The translations under genes were made by a program, and so were the position numbers. The notes under the pieces were generated by a model, which ran no database searches, had not been told where the DNA came from, and saw only the letters and a program-made list of their open reading frames with translations. DNA of 63,336 nt from Methanothrix sp. (GTDB lineage Archaea > Halobacteriota > Methanosarcinia > Methanotrichales > Methanotrichaceae): contig NZ_JASFYM010000006.1 of the NCBI RefSeq assembly GCF_030055635.1, positions 29,262-92,597 of the forward strand, in the 5' to 3' direction. Positions 8,288 through 17,498 of this stretch are shown piece by piece; position 1 is the stretch's first letter; each line of letters begins with the position of its first letter.

Positions 8288-9193
8288 ATGAGTGTCTTGC
8301 CCCCTGCCCTGAGAAGGATGCACGAGAGGATCATAGAGGCCGTGCTCCTGATTACAGCAGCGACTTCCATCATTCTCATGACACTCATCTTCGCATATCT
8401 CGTAAGAGAGAGTTTGCCTGCACTCTCTGAGGTTGGTGTGCTGAACCTGGTCCTGGGCGAGAAGTGGCACTCCTCTGGAAACATCTTCGGGATGCGTCCC
8501 CTGATAGTGAACACGCTCCTGGTCTCTATCCTCGCACTGGCGATAAACATGGCGGTGGGCATACCCCTTGCCATATATCTGGCAGAGCTCTCCGGACCCA
8601 GGAGCAGAGCCGTGCTGAAGCCGGCTGTGGAGCTGCTCGCCGGGGTTCCATCGATAGTGTATGGATTTCTGGGCATCATAATTCTCGTGCCTTACCTGGG
8701 GAACACCTTCGACATGCTCACAGGCAGATCAATACTGGCTGGCGCAATACTGCTCGGAGTGATGTTCATACCCTCGATAACGACGATATGCGAGGATGCA
8801 TTGAGGGCGGTGCCGACCGAGTTCAAGGAGGGCTCGATGGCCCTCGGAGCGACGAGATGGCAGACGATAAGGTATGTTGTGCTTCCGGCAGCCTCGTCCG
8901 GCATAACAGCGGCAGTGCTTCTGAACATAGGCAACATAATCGGCGAGACGATGGCTGTGCTGCTGGTTGTCGGGAACATCGCCAGGATTCCCAGACCTAT
9001 ATACGATGTCTTCGACCGTGGCGCGACATTCACCTCTGTGATAGCAGGAGAGATGGGTGAGGTGGCACACGGCTCACTGCACTACCACGCGCTCTTCGCT
9101 GTGGGGCTGATGCTTCTCATAATAGTATCAGTACTGAGCGTGATAGGAGATCTCGCTCGCGAGCGCATCAGGAGGAGGTTCGGTGGCTACTGA
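8288..9193 (+). CDS. pstC: Phosphate ABC transporter permease PstC
   Basis: An inner-membrane permease of the PstSCAB phosphate importer, with six predicted membrane spans. GVPSIVYGFLG and the EAA-loop motif SMALGATRWQTIRYVVLPAA, which contacts the ATPase, are diagnostic of PstC/PstA. The start is ATG 8288 (MSVLPPALRR), after the TATA box at 8231. It overlaps pstA by 11 bases. The binding protein (PstS), ATPase (PstB) and PhoU are not adjacent, so they must be encoded elsewhere if the transporter functions. Confidence 0.9.
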   Translation: MSVLPPALRRMHERIIEAVLLITAATSIILMTLIFAYLVRESLPALSEVGVLNLVLGEKWHSSGNIFGMRPLIVNTLLVSILALAINMAVGIPLAIYLAELSGPRSRAVLKPAVELLAGVPSIVYGFLGIIILVPYLGNTFDMLTGRSILAGAILLGVMFIPSITTICEDALRAVPTEFKEGSMALGATRWQTIRYVVLPAASSGITAAVLLNIGNIIGETMAVLLVVGNIARIPRPIYDVFDRGATFTSVIAGEMGEVAHGSLHYHALFAVGLMLLIIVSVLSVIGDLARERIRRRFGGY

Positions 9194-10412
9194 TAAAAGA
9201 ACAGAAGCGCTCACAGCTGCAGGCGCGATTCTGCTTCTCACATCGCTGATGGCGCTGGTCATTCAGCCGCCGCTTGGACATCTCCTGGTGCTCTGGAGAT
9301 CTCTCCTTCCAGTTGCGACGCTCATGCTCATCCTGCTGGCCCTCAGGCTGAAAACCAGAAGTGCGATTGTTGTGTACCTCGATGCCCTGATCATCATCGC
9401 GATCGAGATCTTTCTTCTATTTTCACGTCCAGATCTTGTCATCAGCCCCTCAAACCTGGGTGCCTCATTCAGCTACAGGCTTCTTGCGCCATCAGCCGTG
9501 TTCATCGCGGGCGTTTTGATTTTAAAAGATGCCATCAACATGCTCTACGGTTTCGGCGCAAAGGCGAGAGAGGTTCTGGCTTTCACGCTTATCAGATGCT
9601 CGGCGGTGCTGGCCATTCTGATACTAGGCGGCATACTGTCGGTGATCCTTTACAACGGCATTGGCGCCATAAGCATCGAGTTTCTGACAGAGCCGCACAG
9701 GAACCTCGGGCAGGAGGGCGGCATTGTGACGTGCATCGAGGGCACGATGTGGCTTGTCCTCGGCGCCATGCTCGTCTCAGCCCCGCTCGGCATAGGCGCG
9801 GGAATATACCTGAACGAGTACTCGAGGAGCCACACGCTCAATCGCCTGATAACGATATCGATAAGCTGCCTCAACGGGGTTCCGTCAGTGGTCTACGGTC
9901 TCTTCGGGCTCGCATTCCTCGTCACAACATTCGGAATATCACTGCTTGCGGGATCTGTGATCCTGGGGCTCATGAACCTGCCGACGATAATTCTGACGAC
10001 GCAGGAGGCGCTGAAAGCGGTTCCTGACTCCCTGCGCGAGGGAAGCATGGCCCTGGGGGCCACAAAGTGGCAGACGATCATGAGGATAGTCATTCCCTCA
10101 GCGCTTCCGGGCATACTCACAGGTTTGATAATCGGCGTGGCGAGGGCAGCCGGAGAGACCGCGCCGATCATGTGGACAGCTGTGACCTTCACCCCAGTGT
10201 ATGTGGATAAGGTCTACGGCGTGTTTCCGGATGTGTATCAGCCTGTGAACAACCTGTGCTATCATCTTCTGCAGCTGATATACTTCCTAGGAGCGTGGGA
10301 TGTGGAGAGAAGAGCATGGGGAACGGCTCTGGTTCTCATGGGCCTGGTGCTGGCTATGAACCTCCTGGCGATAGTTGTAAGAAACCACTACAGAAAGAAG
10401 ATAAGGTGGTAG
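9183..10412 (+). CDS. pstA: Phosphate ABC transporter permease PstA
   Basis: The second permease of the phosphate importer. The C-terminal 290 residues hold the usual six spans with NGVPSVVYGLFGLAF and SMALGATKWQTIMRIVIPSA. The N-terminal 110 residues add extra membrane segments (for example SLLPVATLMLILLAL), making 409 residues against about 280-300 for most PstA. It starts at GTG 9183, preceded by AGGAGGAGG inside the end of pstC, so the two are translationally coupled. Confidence 0.9.
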   Translation: MATDKRTEALTAAGAILLLTSLMALVIQPPLGHLLVLWRSLLPVATLMLILLALRLKTRSAIVVYLDALIIIAIEIFLLFSRPDLVISPSNLGASFSYRLLAPSAVFIAGVLILKDAINMLYGFGAKAREVLAFTLIRCSAVLAILILGGILSVILYNGIGAISIEFLTEPHRNLGQEGGIVTCIEGTMWLVLGAMLVSAPLGIGAGIYLNEYSRSHTLNRLITISISCLNGVPSVVYGLFGLAFLVTTFGISLLAGSVILGLMNLPTIILTTQEALKAVPDSLREGSMALGATKWQTIMRIVIPSALPGILTGLIIGVARAAGETAPIMWTAVTFTPVYVDKVYGVFPDVYQPVNNLCYHLLQLIYFLGAWDVERRAWGTALVLMGLVLAMNLLAIVVRNHYRKKIRW

Positions 10413-10686
10413 GTGCTGCAGCTCTGATACACCCCGGTTCCCCCTGCTCAGAGCGATGCTGCGCCCATCACGGCGCGCACAACTTTGACCTCCGAGCCTC
10501 GCCGGATGCATGCCAGGCGAAAAACGCTCTCGAGGAGCATATCCTGGCTGTTCCCATCAGAGCTACAGCAAAAAAACTAATTGTAGTTATTAATACTTAT
10601 AGATTTTGGTCGGTAAGCCGGACCTCTGGGTACCGGATAATGCTGCGGTTTGCTCATGTGCTCGCATCAAAGGTCAGTTCACCGCT
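10413..10686. other. Intergenic region between convergent pstA and feoB
   Basis: About 270 bp with no supported gene. An AT-rich patch near 10565-10605 (TTAATACTTATAG) is visible but points at nothing obvious. Confidence 0.4.
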
Positions 10687-12405
10687 TCACAGAAGAACAA
10701 CCCTGAGCATGCCCCCCACCATCGCAGCCGCGATCAGTCGGAAGATCAGCGCTCTGGTTGTATCATAGGCTCCGAGCTCCTTCATCAGCACAGTCAGGGT
10801 TGCTACGCATGGGAAGTACATCGCGAGCACAACAGCCGCTATGACGAGCTGCTCCGGCGAGAGCCCAAGCGGGACGAACATGCCTATGCCGATATCCTTT
10901 CTCAGGAAGCCCAGAATTAGGGCTGTCGCAGCTTCCTCTGGGAGGCCGAGGATGCCTGAGACGACCGGCCTCGCCAGCTCCCCGATGCTCATCATGAGCC
11001 CTGTGATCTCGAAGATATTCATAACAACTATACCGATTCCTATGTAGGGGACTGCCTCTGATATGAATGTCCTGATGCGCAGAAATGTCTTCTTGAGCAG
11101 CGCACCGGCTACAGGCATCCTGTACTGAGGGATCTCCATGAATATCTCAGGCGATTCCTCGCGGATCATCCTGTGAAGAAGCATGCCCGAGATGATGAAA
11201 ACTGTTAGCAGAGTCGCATAGACTGCGAAGATGTATCTCAGGCCGTATGGGGCCAGGATTCCGAATACCATCGCGGTCTGCGATGCGCAGGGTATGCTCA
11301 TGGTCATGAGGGTTGCAGCGAGGAAGCGCTGCTTCGACGACTCCAGAACGCGCAGCCCCAGAACTCCAGGAACGCTGCAACCCATCCCGAGCACGCATGG
11401 TATTATCGCAGCGCCGTGGAGGCCAAGCCTGTGCATGAGAGCGTCCATAAGCACGCTCACCCTGGGAAGATATCCCAGGTCCTCGAGGAACCCCAGCACA
11501 AGATAGAAGGGCACGAGAAACGGGAGGACGATGCCGAATGGTATGTAGAGCCCTGTTGTCAGGAGGCCGAACGACTCCAGAAGCTCCGGAGATCTCCCCA
11601 CAAGGATGTCATGCGCGAAACCCGATGTGTATCTACCGGCCAGCGAGAAGATCCAGTAGCTGTATCTCAGGAAGAGAGGATCGCTCACTTTTTCCGTGAA
11701 GAGCTCTCCGGCTCCCACGATCAGGCTGAACGAGATGTAGAGAACCACGAGCGCCACGGGTATCCCTGTCCAGGGCCGTATCGTGAGATCCTCCAGCCGC
11801 TCGAGGTGAGAGGGATGCCGGTGATGGACCTTCTGCACCCTCGATACGATCTCGCCAACCCTCTGCCACCTCTCTCCTGGATCCAGGCTCAGCGCAGGCG
11901 GTTTTGAAGCCATGGAGCTCTCGATCGCCTCCACGAGATCGCGTATTCCAAGTCCGCTGGCAGCAACCGTGGGCACCACCCTTATGCCCAGCTCCTCTGA
12001 GAGCCTCCCGACATCTATCTCAAGACCCTTCCTCACAGCAACATCCCAGAGGTTGAGGGCTACGACCATCGGGATCCCGCGCTCCTGGAGCTCCAGGGTC
12101 AGATTCAGGTTTCTTTCCAGGTTTGTTGCGTCCACAACGTTGACTATTAGATCAGCGCCCTGATCCAGTATGAGATTCGCGACCTCCTCCGCCTTTGAGC
12201 TCGGATCCAGTGAATACACGCCGGGGACATCTATCAGCGCGGCGCTCCTCCCCAGCACATTTATGCTGCCCTCTGTGTAGCCCACAGTTGTCCCTGGGTA
12301 GTTGGAGGAGATGGCATCAGCTCCTGTCAGCCTCGAGAATATCACGCTCTTGCCCACATTCGGGTTGCCCATGAGAAGTATCTTGAGTGGCCTCTCTTCC
12401 TGCAT
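10687..12405 (-). CDS. feoB: Ferrous iron transporter B
   Basis: A GTPase-coupled Fe(II) uptake protein of the cytoplasmic membrane. The N-terminal G domain has G1 GNPNVGKS, G2 around NYPGTTVG, G3 DVPG and G4 NLWD. The C-terminal part holds the paired Gate segments (GFLEDLGYLPRV, CSVPGVLGLR) and about eight membrane spans. At 572 residues it is at the short end for FeoB. ATG 12405 follows GGAG and begins MQEERPLKILLMGNPN; the longer upstream frame has no family similarity. No feoA is adjacent. Confidence 0.93.
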   Translation of the reverse strand: MQEERPLKILLMGNPNVGKSVIFSRLTGADAISSNYPGTTVGYTEGSINVLGRSAALIDVPGVYSLDPSSKAEEVANLILDQGADLIVNVVDATNLERNLNLTLELQERGIPMVVALNLWDVAVRKGLEIDVGRLSEELGIRVVPTVAASGLGIRDLVEAIESSMASKPPALSLDPGERWQRVGEIVSRVQKVHHRHPSHLERLEDLTIRPWTGIPVALVVLYISFSLIVGAGELFTEKVSDPLFLRYSYWIFSLAGRYTSGFAHDILVGRSPELLESFGLLTTGLYIPFGIVLPFLVPFYLVLGFLEDLGYLPRVSVLMDALMHRLGLHGAAIIPCVLGMGCSVPGVLGLRVLESSKQRFLAATLMTMSIPCASQTAMVFGILAPYGLRYIFAVYATLLTVFIISGMLLHRMIREESPEIFMEIPQYRMPVAGALLKKTFLRIRTFISEAVPYIGIGIVVMNIFEITGLMMSIGELARPVVSGILGLPEEAATALILGFLRKDIGIGMFVPLGLSPEQLVIAAVVLAMYFPCVATLTVLMKELGAYDTTRALIFRLIAAAMVGGMLRVVLL

Positions 12406-12480
12406 ATCGAGACTCCTGCGGGAGGTTATCGGAAGGTTATCGAAGAGAAAGATATAGCTTCCCTGATGAGATGGGTATCG

Positions 12481-13227
12481 ATGACATACGACCACAGAGA
12501 GCATGCAGGAAATGCCGGTGATCTCTGGAAGCACTTTCTGCTATCAGCGGCTGCTGCGTATCTTCTCTCAACTTCAGATCACCTGGTGTATGCAGAATCG
12601 CATGCCGGCTACCCGGAGTACAGGCTTGAGCCCGATGGGGAATGGAGATGGGGCATAGGGCGGTGCTGGCAGCTGAGATCAGAGGTCGAGAGCCCCTACT
12701 TCGCGGTCCTGGAGGAGATGAACGGGGATCAGCTCCTGAGATACCCCGGGTCTGCACAGATCGTTCTCAGGCTCGGCAGAACTCTCGGTCGGAGGGTACT
12801 GGCAGAGCTCTGGGATATCAGCGAGGACGTCGGGAAGAGCTGGCGCAGCTGCCCTGGCGTACATTTCCATCTCGGCGATGGCTTCTCCGGCGTGATGAAA
12901 CTCCTGAAGATAAGCGCGCCGGGGTTGCTGCTCATCGACCCTCCCTCCCCGGAGGATCACGACAGGGCCATCGATCTTTTAACTGAAGCTGAAAACCGTG
13001 GCTGGTCGGCGATGAGCTGGCACATCATGGATAACGTGGAGTTTCCTGAATGCCTGGACCTGCATCCCCTGACGTTTCACGATGTGGGCCTGGAGGGCGG
13101 TAGGTGGCGGGGCTGCATCGTGGCTGTGTCATCTGGTGATGTGATTCTGAGGAGACGGCTGAGATCATGCGCGGAGAGATTCAGATCCACCCTGAGACGG
13201 CTGGTCGCAGGACAGGATGTTGTTTGA
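12481..13227 (+). CDS. RlmJ-like 23S rRNA adenine-N6 methyltransferase family protein
   Basis: The N-terminus YDHREHAGNAGDLWKHFLL matches the YxHxFHAGNxADxxKH signature of RlmJ, which methylates A2030 of bacterial 23S rRNA. Later landmarks agree: ESHAGYPEY near residues 42-50, RYPGSAQIV near 84-92, and the catalytic motif LLLIDPPSPED (family DPPY or similar), where the last aromatic is replaced by Ser. At 248 residues it is slightly shorter than RlmJ. The substrate in an archaeon is unknown. ATG 12481 is chosen because the family begins just before this motif. Confidence 0.72.
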   Translation: MTYDHREHAGNAGDLWKHFLLSAAAAYLLSTSDHLVYAESHAGYPEYRLEPDGEWRWGIGRCWQLRSEVESPYFAVLEEMNGDQLLRYPGSAQIVLRLGRTLGRRVLAELWDISEDVGKSWRSCPGVHFHLGDGFSGVMKLLKISAPGLLLIDPPSPEDHDRAIDLLTEAENRGWSAMSWHIMDNVEFPECLDLHPLTFHDVGLEGGRWRGCIVAVSSGDVILRRRLRSCAERFRSTLRRLVAGQDVV

Positions 13228-13361
13228 GAGATGGGCTCCGTGGAGGCATGCGGCTGAGACATCACCGGCCAGTGGCCGGGAAATCCCCACGAACCAGATC
13301 GAGATAGCTGCTGCTTATGGGCATCGCCATCCATCTGAGCTCAGAACTGGATATGATGTGC

Positions 13362-13589
13362 TCAGCCTTTCTCATCTCCAGTACCAACCCTGTCCAGGAG
13401 CGCCTTGAACTCTGGCCAGAGCTCTATTGGTATGCGCACGCCGTTCTTCGACCATCCAGTGTATCTCTCAGAGGTAAGATACTCCCTGATATCCACACCC
13501 ACAGATCCCCTGAACTCCGTCTTTCTGATCACAACCTCAGTGCTCTCATTCTTTCTGATCCTCCCGATCTCCTCTTCCACCTCATTCAC
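13362..13589 (-). CDS. PC4-like (transcriptional coactivator p15) ssDNA-binding protein
   Basis: A 75-residue protein whose residues 17-68 match the PC4 beta-sheet fold: EVVIRKTEFRGSVGVDIREY, then WSKNGVRIPIELWPEFKALL. PC4 homologues bind single-stranded DNA as dimers and act in transcription or repair. An acidic N-terminal extension (MNEVEEEIGRIRKNES) precedes the core. RBS GAGGTG lies next to the ATG. It is divergent from the gene starting at 13638, with 48 bp between the start codons. Confidence 0.8.
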   Translation of the reverse strand: MNEVEEEIGRIRKNESTEVVIRKTEFRGSVGVDIREYLTSERYTGWSKNGVRIPIELWPEFKALLDRVGTGDEKG

Positions 13590-13637
13590 CTCAGACCCAG
13601 ATCTCCGCTCCTGCTAAATACTTTGTGTACCCACAGA

Positions 13638-14441
13638 ATGAGAAACCTGCGAGATGTGAGCATGGACAGAGCACTCTTCGAGATGGAGTACATAAAGTGG
13701 ATACGTTCTGTTGCGGGGAAGGTCGGCAGCAGGATGGCATGCCTCTCAAAGCCTGAGCGGGATCGTCTGCTGAGCGAGTACAGGAGGCTCGAGGATCCTC
13801 TGGAGGTGTTTCGCGAGCTCTCAAGCATCGATCGTGTGAAGGGGCTGCATTGCGGGGATACTGAAAAGCATATATTTTTAGAGACAGATACGATCAACTT
13901 CTTTCCGTCGCTTGGTGGGAGGAGCAATGCGCTCGACTTCTCGATCTCTATGAGCAGGCGTATGTACTACAGGGGTCTCTGGTTCTCGATGATCTCTCTG
14001 AACAAAAGCTATGCGGAGAGGGCGACGGAGAAGATGCTTTTGTTCACGTTGGAGCACGAGCTCGAGGTGGCCAGGATATTTGAGGATATAACAAGGGAGT
14101 CAGGCTCAGAGGTCAGGACGTACGATTCAGAGCGCATAGGGAAACTGAACATCACCCCGGAGGATCTTAGGGAGGACGAGAGGCTCTTTCTGGAGCTGAT
14201 CGGGACGCAGCCCCTGCTGCCCAGACCCTACTCAGAGATGGCTCTTCTTTTGTATCTTGAGGAGAACTTCTCGATCCTGAGACGCTTCGGAACTCCCAGC
14301 AACACTGCAGATGAGGAGGCGTTCGGCGCAGGCCTCTACGAGGAGTTCATCGGCTGGAAGGGATTCACGCAGAACAGCTACCGGATATTCGTCTCCGAGA
14401 TAAGAAGCAAGATAAGAGACGCATACGCAGGCTATGCCTGA
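13638..14441 (+). CDS. Hypothetical archaeal protein (about 267 aa)
   Basis: Not recognised. A soluble, charged, mostly helical protein without signal peptide. LFTLEHELEVARIFEDI near the middle looks like the first half of a zincin helix, but the expected third ligand is missing, so I do not call it a protease. ATG 13638 fits a leaderless transcript from the TAAATACTT box about 20-26 nt upstream; ATG 13662 is an alternative. The long open frame upstream of 13638 overlaps the PC4-like gene and is rejected. Confidence 0.6.
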   Translation: MRNLRDVSMDRALFEMEYIKWIRSVAGKVGSRMACLSKPERDRLLSEYRRLEDPLEVFRELSSIDRVKGLHCGDTEKHIFLETDTINFFPSLGGRSNALDFSISMSRRMYYRGLWFSMISLNKSYAERATEKMLLFTLEHELEVARIFEDITRESGSEVRTYDSERIGKLNITPEDLREDERLFLELIGTQPLLPRPYSEMALLLYLEENFSILRRFGTPSNTADEEAFGAGLYEEFIGWKGFTQNSYRIFVSEIRSKIRDAYAGYA

Positions 14442-14455
14442 AGGCGGTTCGTGAA

Positions 14456-14467
14456 GTATTTATATAG
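14456..14467 (+). promoter_or_regulatory. TATA box of the aIF2-gamma operon
   Basis: GTATTTATATAG is a strong archaeal TATA element. Transcription would begin near 14485, leaving a leader with GAGGAG before the TTG start at 14512. Confidence 0.6.
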
Positions 14468-14511
14468 TGTATGCTGTAGGGTGCATCATCGATACTCGAG
14501 GAGATCCAAAA

Positions 14512-15741
14512 TTGCCAAAACCGGAAGTTAACATAGGCATGGTCGGCCATGTGGACCATGGGAAGACCACACTGGTCAGGGCACTGTCCGGCGTATGGAC
14601 CGATCAGCACAGCGAGGAGATAAAGAGAGGCATATCGATAAGGCTTGGCTATGCCGATGCTACCTTCAGGAAGTGCCCGAGCTGCCCAGCGCCAGACTGC
14701 TACACAGTGGACGAGGTCTGCAAGCACTGCGGATCCCAAACCACCGTTCTCAGAACGGTCTCCTTTGTGGACTCCCCCGGCCACGAGACCCTCATGGCCA
14801 CAATGCTCTGCGGGGCTGCGATAATGGACGGGGCGGTGCTGGTTATAGCGGCCAACGAGCCATGCCCCCAGCCCCAGACGAAAGAGCATCTCATGGCCCT
14901 GAACATAACAGGGATAGACAAGATAGTCATCGTGCAGAACAAGATAGATCTAGTCTCGAAGGAGGAGGTGCTGGAGCACTACAGGCAGATAAAGGCCTTT
15001 GTCAAGGGCACGGTTGCTGAGAACGCTCCTGTGGTGCCGATATCGGCTCAGCAGAACATAAACATAGACATGGTGATCCAGGCGATAGAGGAGGTCATCC
15101 CCACTCCATCGAGAGACACCAAGAAGCCGCCGCTGCTTAAGATAGCGAGATCCTTCGATGTCAACCGCCCAGGAGCATCTGTCGAGAACCTGATCGGCGG
15201 AGTAGTCGGCGGCTCCCTGAGCCAGGGCGTGCTCCGGAAGGGCGACAAGCTCGAGATAGTACCCGGCAGGCTGGTCGAGGCGGAGGGCAAGAAGCAGTGG
15301 GTTCCGATACAGACCAAGGTGACGAACCTGAGAGCTGGAGGGGAGGACGTCGCAGAGGTCACCCCTGGAGGTCTGATCGGCGTCGGAACAAACCTCGACC
15401 CTGCGATAACGAAGAGCGACAATCTGGTTGGACAGGTGGCGGGCGCTCCTGGGAAGCTTCCTCCCGTGTGGCACAGCTTCGTCATGGACATGAAGCTCCT
15501 GGACAGGGTGGTTGGGTCCACGGAGGAGGCTGCTGTCGAGCCGATACACACAAGCGAGCCTCTGATGCTCAACGTGGGCACGGCGACTACTGTGGGAGTT
15601 GTCACGAGCGCGAGGGAGAGCGGCCAGGTCCAGGTACAGCTCAAGAGGCCGGTGTGCGCAGAGGTTGGGGACAGGGTTGCGGTCAGCAGGCGCATCGGGG
15701 CCAGATGGCGTCTGATCGGGGTCGGAACCATAGTCTCCTAG
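14512..15741 (+). CDS. eif2g: Translation initiation factor 2 subunit gamma
   Basis: The GTPase subunit of aIF2, which delivers initiator Met-tRNA to the small ribosomal subunit. G1 GHVDHGKTT, switch I region, zinc-knuckle cysteines ([10 protein letters not shown] and CKHCG), G3 DSPGH, G4 NKID and G5 SAQ are all present, followed by two beta-barrel domains. I choose TTG 14512 (protein starts [13 protein letters not shown]) because GAGGAG lies 8 nt upstream; the ATG further 5' lies inside the leader. It is first in an operon with PIN, rpoE1, spt4, dephospho-CoA kinase, S24e and S27ae. Confidence 0.97.
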   Translation: MPKPEVNIGMVGHVDHGKTTLVRALSGVWTDQHSEEIKRGISIRLGYADATFRKCPSCPAPDCYTVDEVCKHCGSQTTVLRTVSFVDSPGHETLMATMLCGAAIMDGAVLVIAANEPCPQPQTKEHLMALNITGIDKIVIVQNKIDLVSKEEVLEHYRQIKAFVKGTVAENAPVVPISAQQNINIDMVIQAIEEVIPTPSRDTKKPPLLKIARSFDVNRPGASVENLIGGVVGGSLSQGVLRKGDKLEIVPGRLVEAEGKKQWVPIQTKVTNLRAGGEDVAEVTPGGLIGVGTNLDPAITKSDNLVGQVAGAPGKLPPVWHSFVMDMKLLDRVVGSTEEAAVEPIHTSEPLMLNVGTATTVGVVTSARESGQVQVQLKRPVCAEVGDRVAVSRRIGARWRLIGVGTIVS

Positions 15742-15754
15742 AGGTAGAGGGTGC

Positions 15755-16138
15755 TTGAAGGTTCTCCTGGATACAAACGCGCTGATGATGCCTGAGCAGT
15801 TCGGTGTCGATATATTCTCGGAGCTCGAGAGGCTGGGGTACTTCGAGTACATGGTGCCAACAGCTGTGATCAGGGAGCTCAAGGCGATCGCGAAGCTTGC
15901 AGACAGAGGAAGAGACAAGCGCGCTGCAAGCGTCGCGCTCGGCCTCCTCTCCAGATGCAGGATCCTGGATGCGGATGGAGATGCGGATGATGTCCTGGAG
16001 AGGCTTGCATCCGAGACCGGAGCCGCGGTGCTCACAGGCGATAAGGAGCTCAGGAAAAGGTTATCTAAGAGAGGCATCACGGTTATCTACCTGCGCCAGA
16101 GCCAGTACCTCGAGATCGATGCGCAGGGGAGGTTCTGA
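15755..16138 (+). CDS. PIN-domain ribonuclease-like protein (Fcf1/Utp24 type)
   Basis: A single PIN domain of 127 residues: LLDTNALMMP with the first catalytic Asp, VPTAVIRELKAIA with the second acidic position, DADDVLERLA, and VLTGDKELRKRL with the last Asp. In archaea this conserved position beside aIF2-gamma carries a PIN protein related to rRNA-processing Fcf1/Utp24, rather than a toxin, and there is no antitoxin next to it. It starts at TTG 15755 after AGAGGG and overlaps rpoE1 by one base. Confidence 0.85.
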   Translation: MKVLLDTNALMMPEQFGVDIFSELERLGYFEYMVPTAVIRELKAIAKLADRGRDKRAASVALGLLSRCRILDADGDADDVLERLASETGAAVLTGDKELRKRLSKRGITVIYLRQSQYLEIDAQGRF

Positions 16139-16752
16139 TGTACAGAAGGATGAAGCTTGAGGGTGTGGTGAGGATACCCCCTGAGGATATGGGCAACCCC
16201 TTGAATGACGCGGTGGAGATGGCCCTCCGGACCAAGTACGAGGCGAGGGTCGACAGGACGCTGGGCGCCATCGTGGCCATCCTCGGCGTCGACAGCATAG
16301 GTGAGGGTCGCATAATAGCTGGCGACGGCGCTGTGTATTACGATGTGGTATTCGATGCGATAGTCTTCAAGCCTGAGATGCAGGAGGTCGTGGAGGGGGA
16401 GGTCGTCGAGATAGTCAAGTTCGGCGCGTTCGTGAGCATCGGGCCGTTCGATGGTCTGCTCCACGTGAGTCAGATCACGGACGAGTACATGGCATACGAT
16501 GAGAAGAACGCCAGGCTTGTGAGCAAGGACACAAACAAGTTCCTGGCCGAGGGCGACAGGGTTCGTGCGAGGATAATCGCTGTGAGCCTGAACGAGAAGG
16601 ATCCCAGGGGGAGCAAGATCGGGCTCACGATGCGCCAGACAGGTCTGGGGAAGATCGAGTGGCTCGAGGCCCTGCGGCGCGGCGAGACCCAGGAGGCAAA
16701 GGAGCCTGTGAAGAAGAGCGAGAGTGCTGAGCAGAAGGCGGAGGCTGAATGA
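16138..16752 (+). CDS. rpoE1: DNA-directed RNA polymerase subunit E' (Rpo7)
   Basis: Forms the polymerase stalk with Rpo4 and helps open promoters and bind RNA. The N-terminal tip domain (residues 1-80; VRIPPEDMGNPLNDAV) is followed by an S1/OB RNA-binding domain (GEVVEIVKFGAFVSIGPFDG, then LLHVSQI). A charged, low-complexity C-terminus of about 20 residues is rich in Lys and Glu. It overlaps spt4 by four bases, the usual archaeal coupling. Confidence 0.96.
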   Translation: MYRRMKLEGVVRIPPEDMGNPLNDAVEMALRTKYEARVDRTLGAIVAILGVDSIGEGRIIAGDGAVYYDVVFDAIVFKPEMQEVVEGEVVEIVKFGAFVSIGPFDGLLHVSQITDEYMAYDEKNARLVSKDTNKFLAEGDRVRARIIAVSLNEKDPRGSKIGLTMRQTGLGKIEWLEALRRGETQEAKEPVKKSESAEQKAEAE

Positions 16753-16934
16753 CCGAGCAGGCATGCCGTGAGTGCCACAGGATCGTGGAGGGGCTGGTGT
16801 GCCCTATCTGCGGATCGTCCTCTCTGAGCAAGGACTGGGCCGGATACGTCGTGGTCATAGATCCGAAGGGCTCGGAGGTTGCCGCAAAGCTGGGCATAAC
16901 GCTGCCCGGAAGATATGCTCTGAAGGTGCGATAG
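16749..16934 (+). CDS. spt4: Transcription elongation factor Spt4 (RpoE'')
   Basis: A 61-residue zinc protein that pairs with Spt5 to keep RNA polymerase processive. Two zinc-binding pairs, CRECHRI (residues 6-12) and CPICGSSSL (19-27), are followed by WAGYVVVIDP, the family's conserved strand. The start overlaps the rpoE1 stop by four bases. Normal length for archaeal Spt4. Confidence 0.95.
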   Translation: MTEQACRECHRIVEGLVCPICGSSSLSKDWAGYVVVIDPKGSEVAAKLGITLPGRYALKVR

Positions 16935-16935
16935 C

Positions 16936-17472
16936 TTGAGAGTTCTTGTACTTCCCGAGGAGATGCGTGAGGAGCTGAAGGCGCCTCTTGGAACCCTCTA
17001 CAGGTGTCACGGGGTCGAGTGCGTCGAGATGATGGCAGAGCATCTTAGAGGCGCGGAGAGGCTGATCGCGGTTGGGGATATAACCACATTCTACATCCTC
17101 AAGGCGTCCTTCACGCCCGACCTGATGATAGTCGATCACAAGACCAAGAGGTCTCCTGTCGAGGACAGCATCAAGCGGAGACATCTCGAGGGAAGCTACA
17201 GGGTTGTGACGGTCGAGAATCCGCCCGGGACCATCACAGCTGATCTTATGGACGCGGTCCGCGAATCGCTGAACGGATGCACGCCCACCGAGATCGTAGT
17301 CGATGGCGAGGAGGACCTGGCAGCTTTGCCCGCAATACTCTACGCACCACTCGGATCTGCTGTCGTCTACGGCCAGCCGTCTGTGGGGAGTGTTCTTGTC
17401 ATGGTCACACCTGAGAAGAAGAGTGAGATCAAGGGAATTCTTGAAAGAATGATCGTTAAAGAAAAGGTTTAA
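16936..17472 (+). CDS. GTP-dependent dephospho-CoA kinase (DUF359 family)
   Basis: Carries out the last step of archaeal coenzyme A synthesis, phosphorylating dephospho-CoA with GTP. The 178-residue frame has GDITTFYILKASFTPDLMIV, IVDHKTKRSP, VENPPGTIT and VDGEEDLAALPAI, the blocks I recognise from the DUF359 family. It starts at TTG 16936 one base after the spt4 stop. Its place in the rpoE1-S24e-S27ae cluster is a conserved archaeal arrangement. Confidence 0.88.
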   Translation: MRVLVLPEEMREELKAPLGTLYRCHGVECVEMMAEHLRGAERLIAVGDITTFYILKASFTPDLMIVDHKTKRSPVEDSIKRRHLEGSYRVVTVENPPGTITADLMDAVRESLNGCTPTEIVVDGEEDLAALPAILYAPLGSAVVYGQPSVGSVLVMVTPEKKSEIKGILERMIVKEKV

Positions 17473-17498
17473 GAGATGTGGAGGAAGGTGATCCGATT

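Noticed and set aside
13317-13637. N-terminal extension of the hypothetical gene at 13638
   Set aside because: The extension overlaps the PC4-like gene on the other strand, whose domain is clear, and a TATA box near 13612 lies downstream of it.
13638-14441. Zinc metalloprotease, suggested by LEHELEVARI
   Set aside because: HExxH is incomplete (HELEV) and no later metal ligand or second motif is visible.
14950-16080. 376-codon minus-strand frame across aIF2-gamma and the PIN gene
   Set aside because: Antisense to two well-supported genes of a conserved operon; no recognisable domain.
15755-16138. VapC toxin of a toxin-antitoxin pair
   Set aside because: No antitoxin gene is next to it; the position inside the aIF2g-rpoE1 operon matches the housekeeping PIN protein of archaea.
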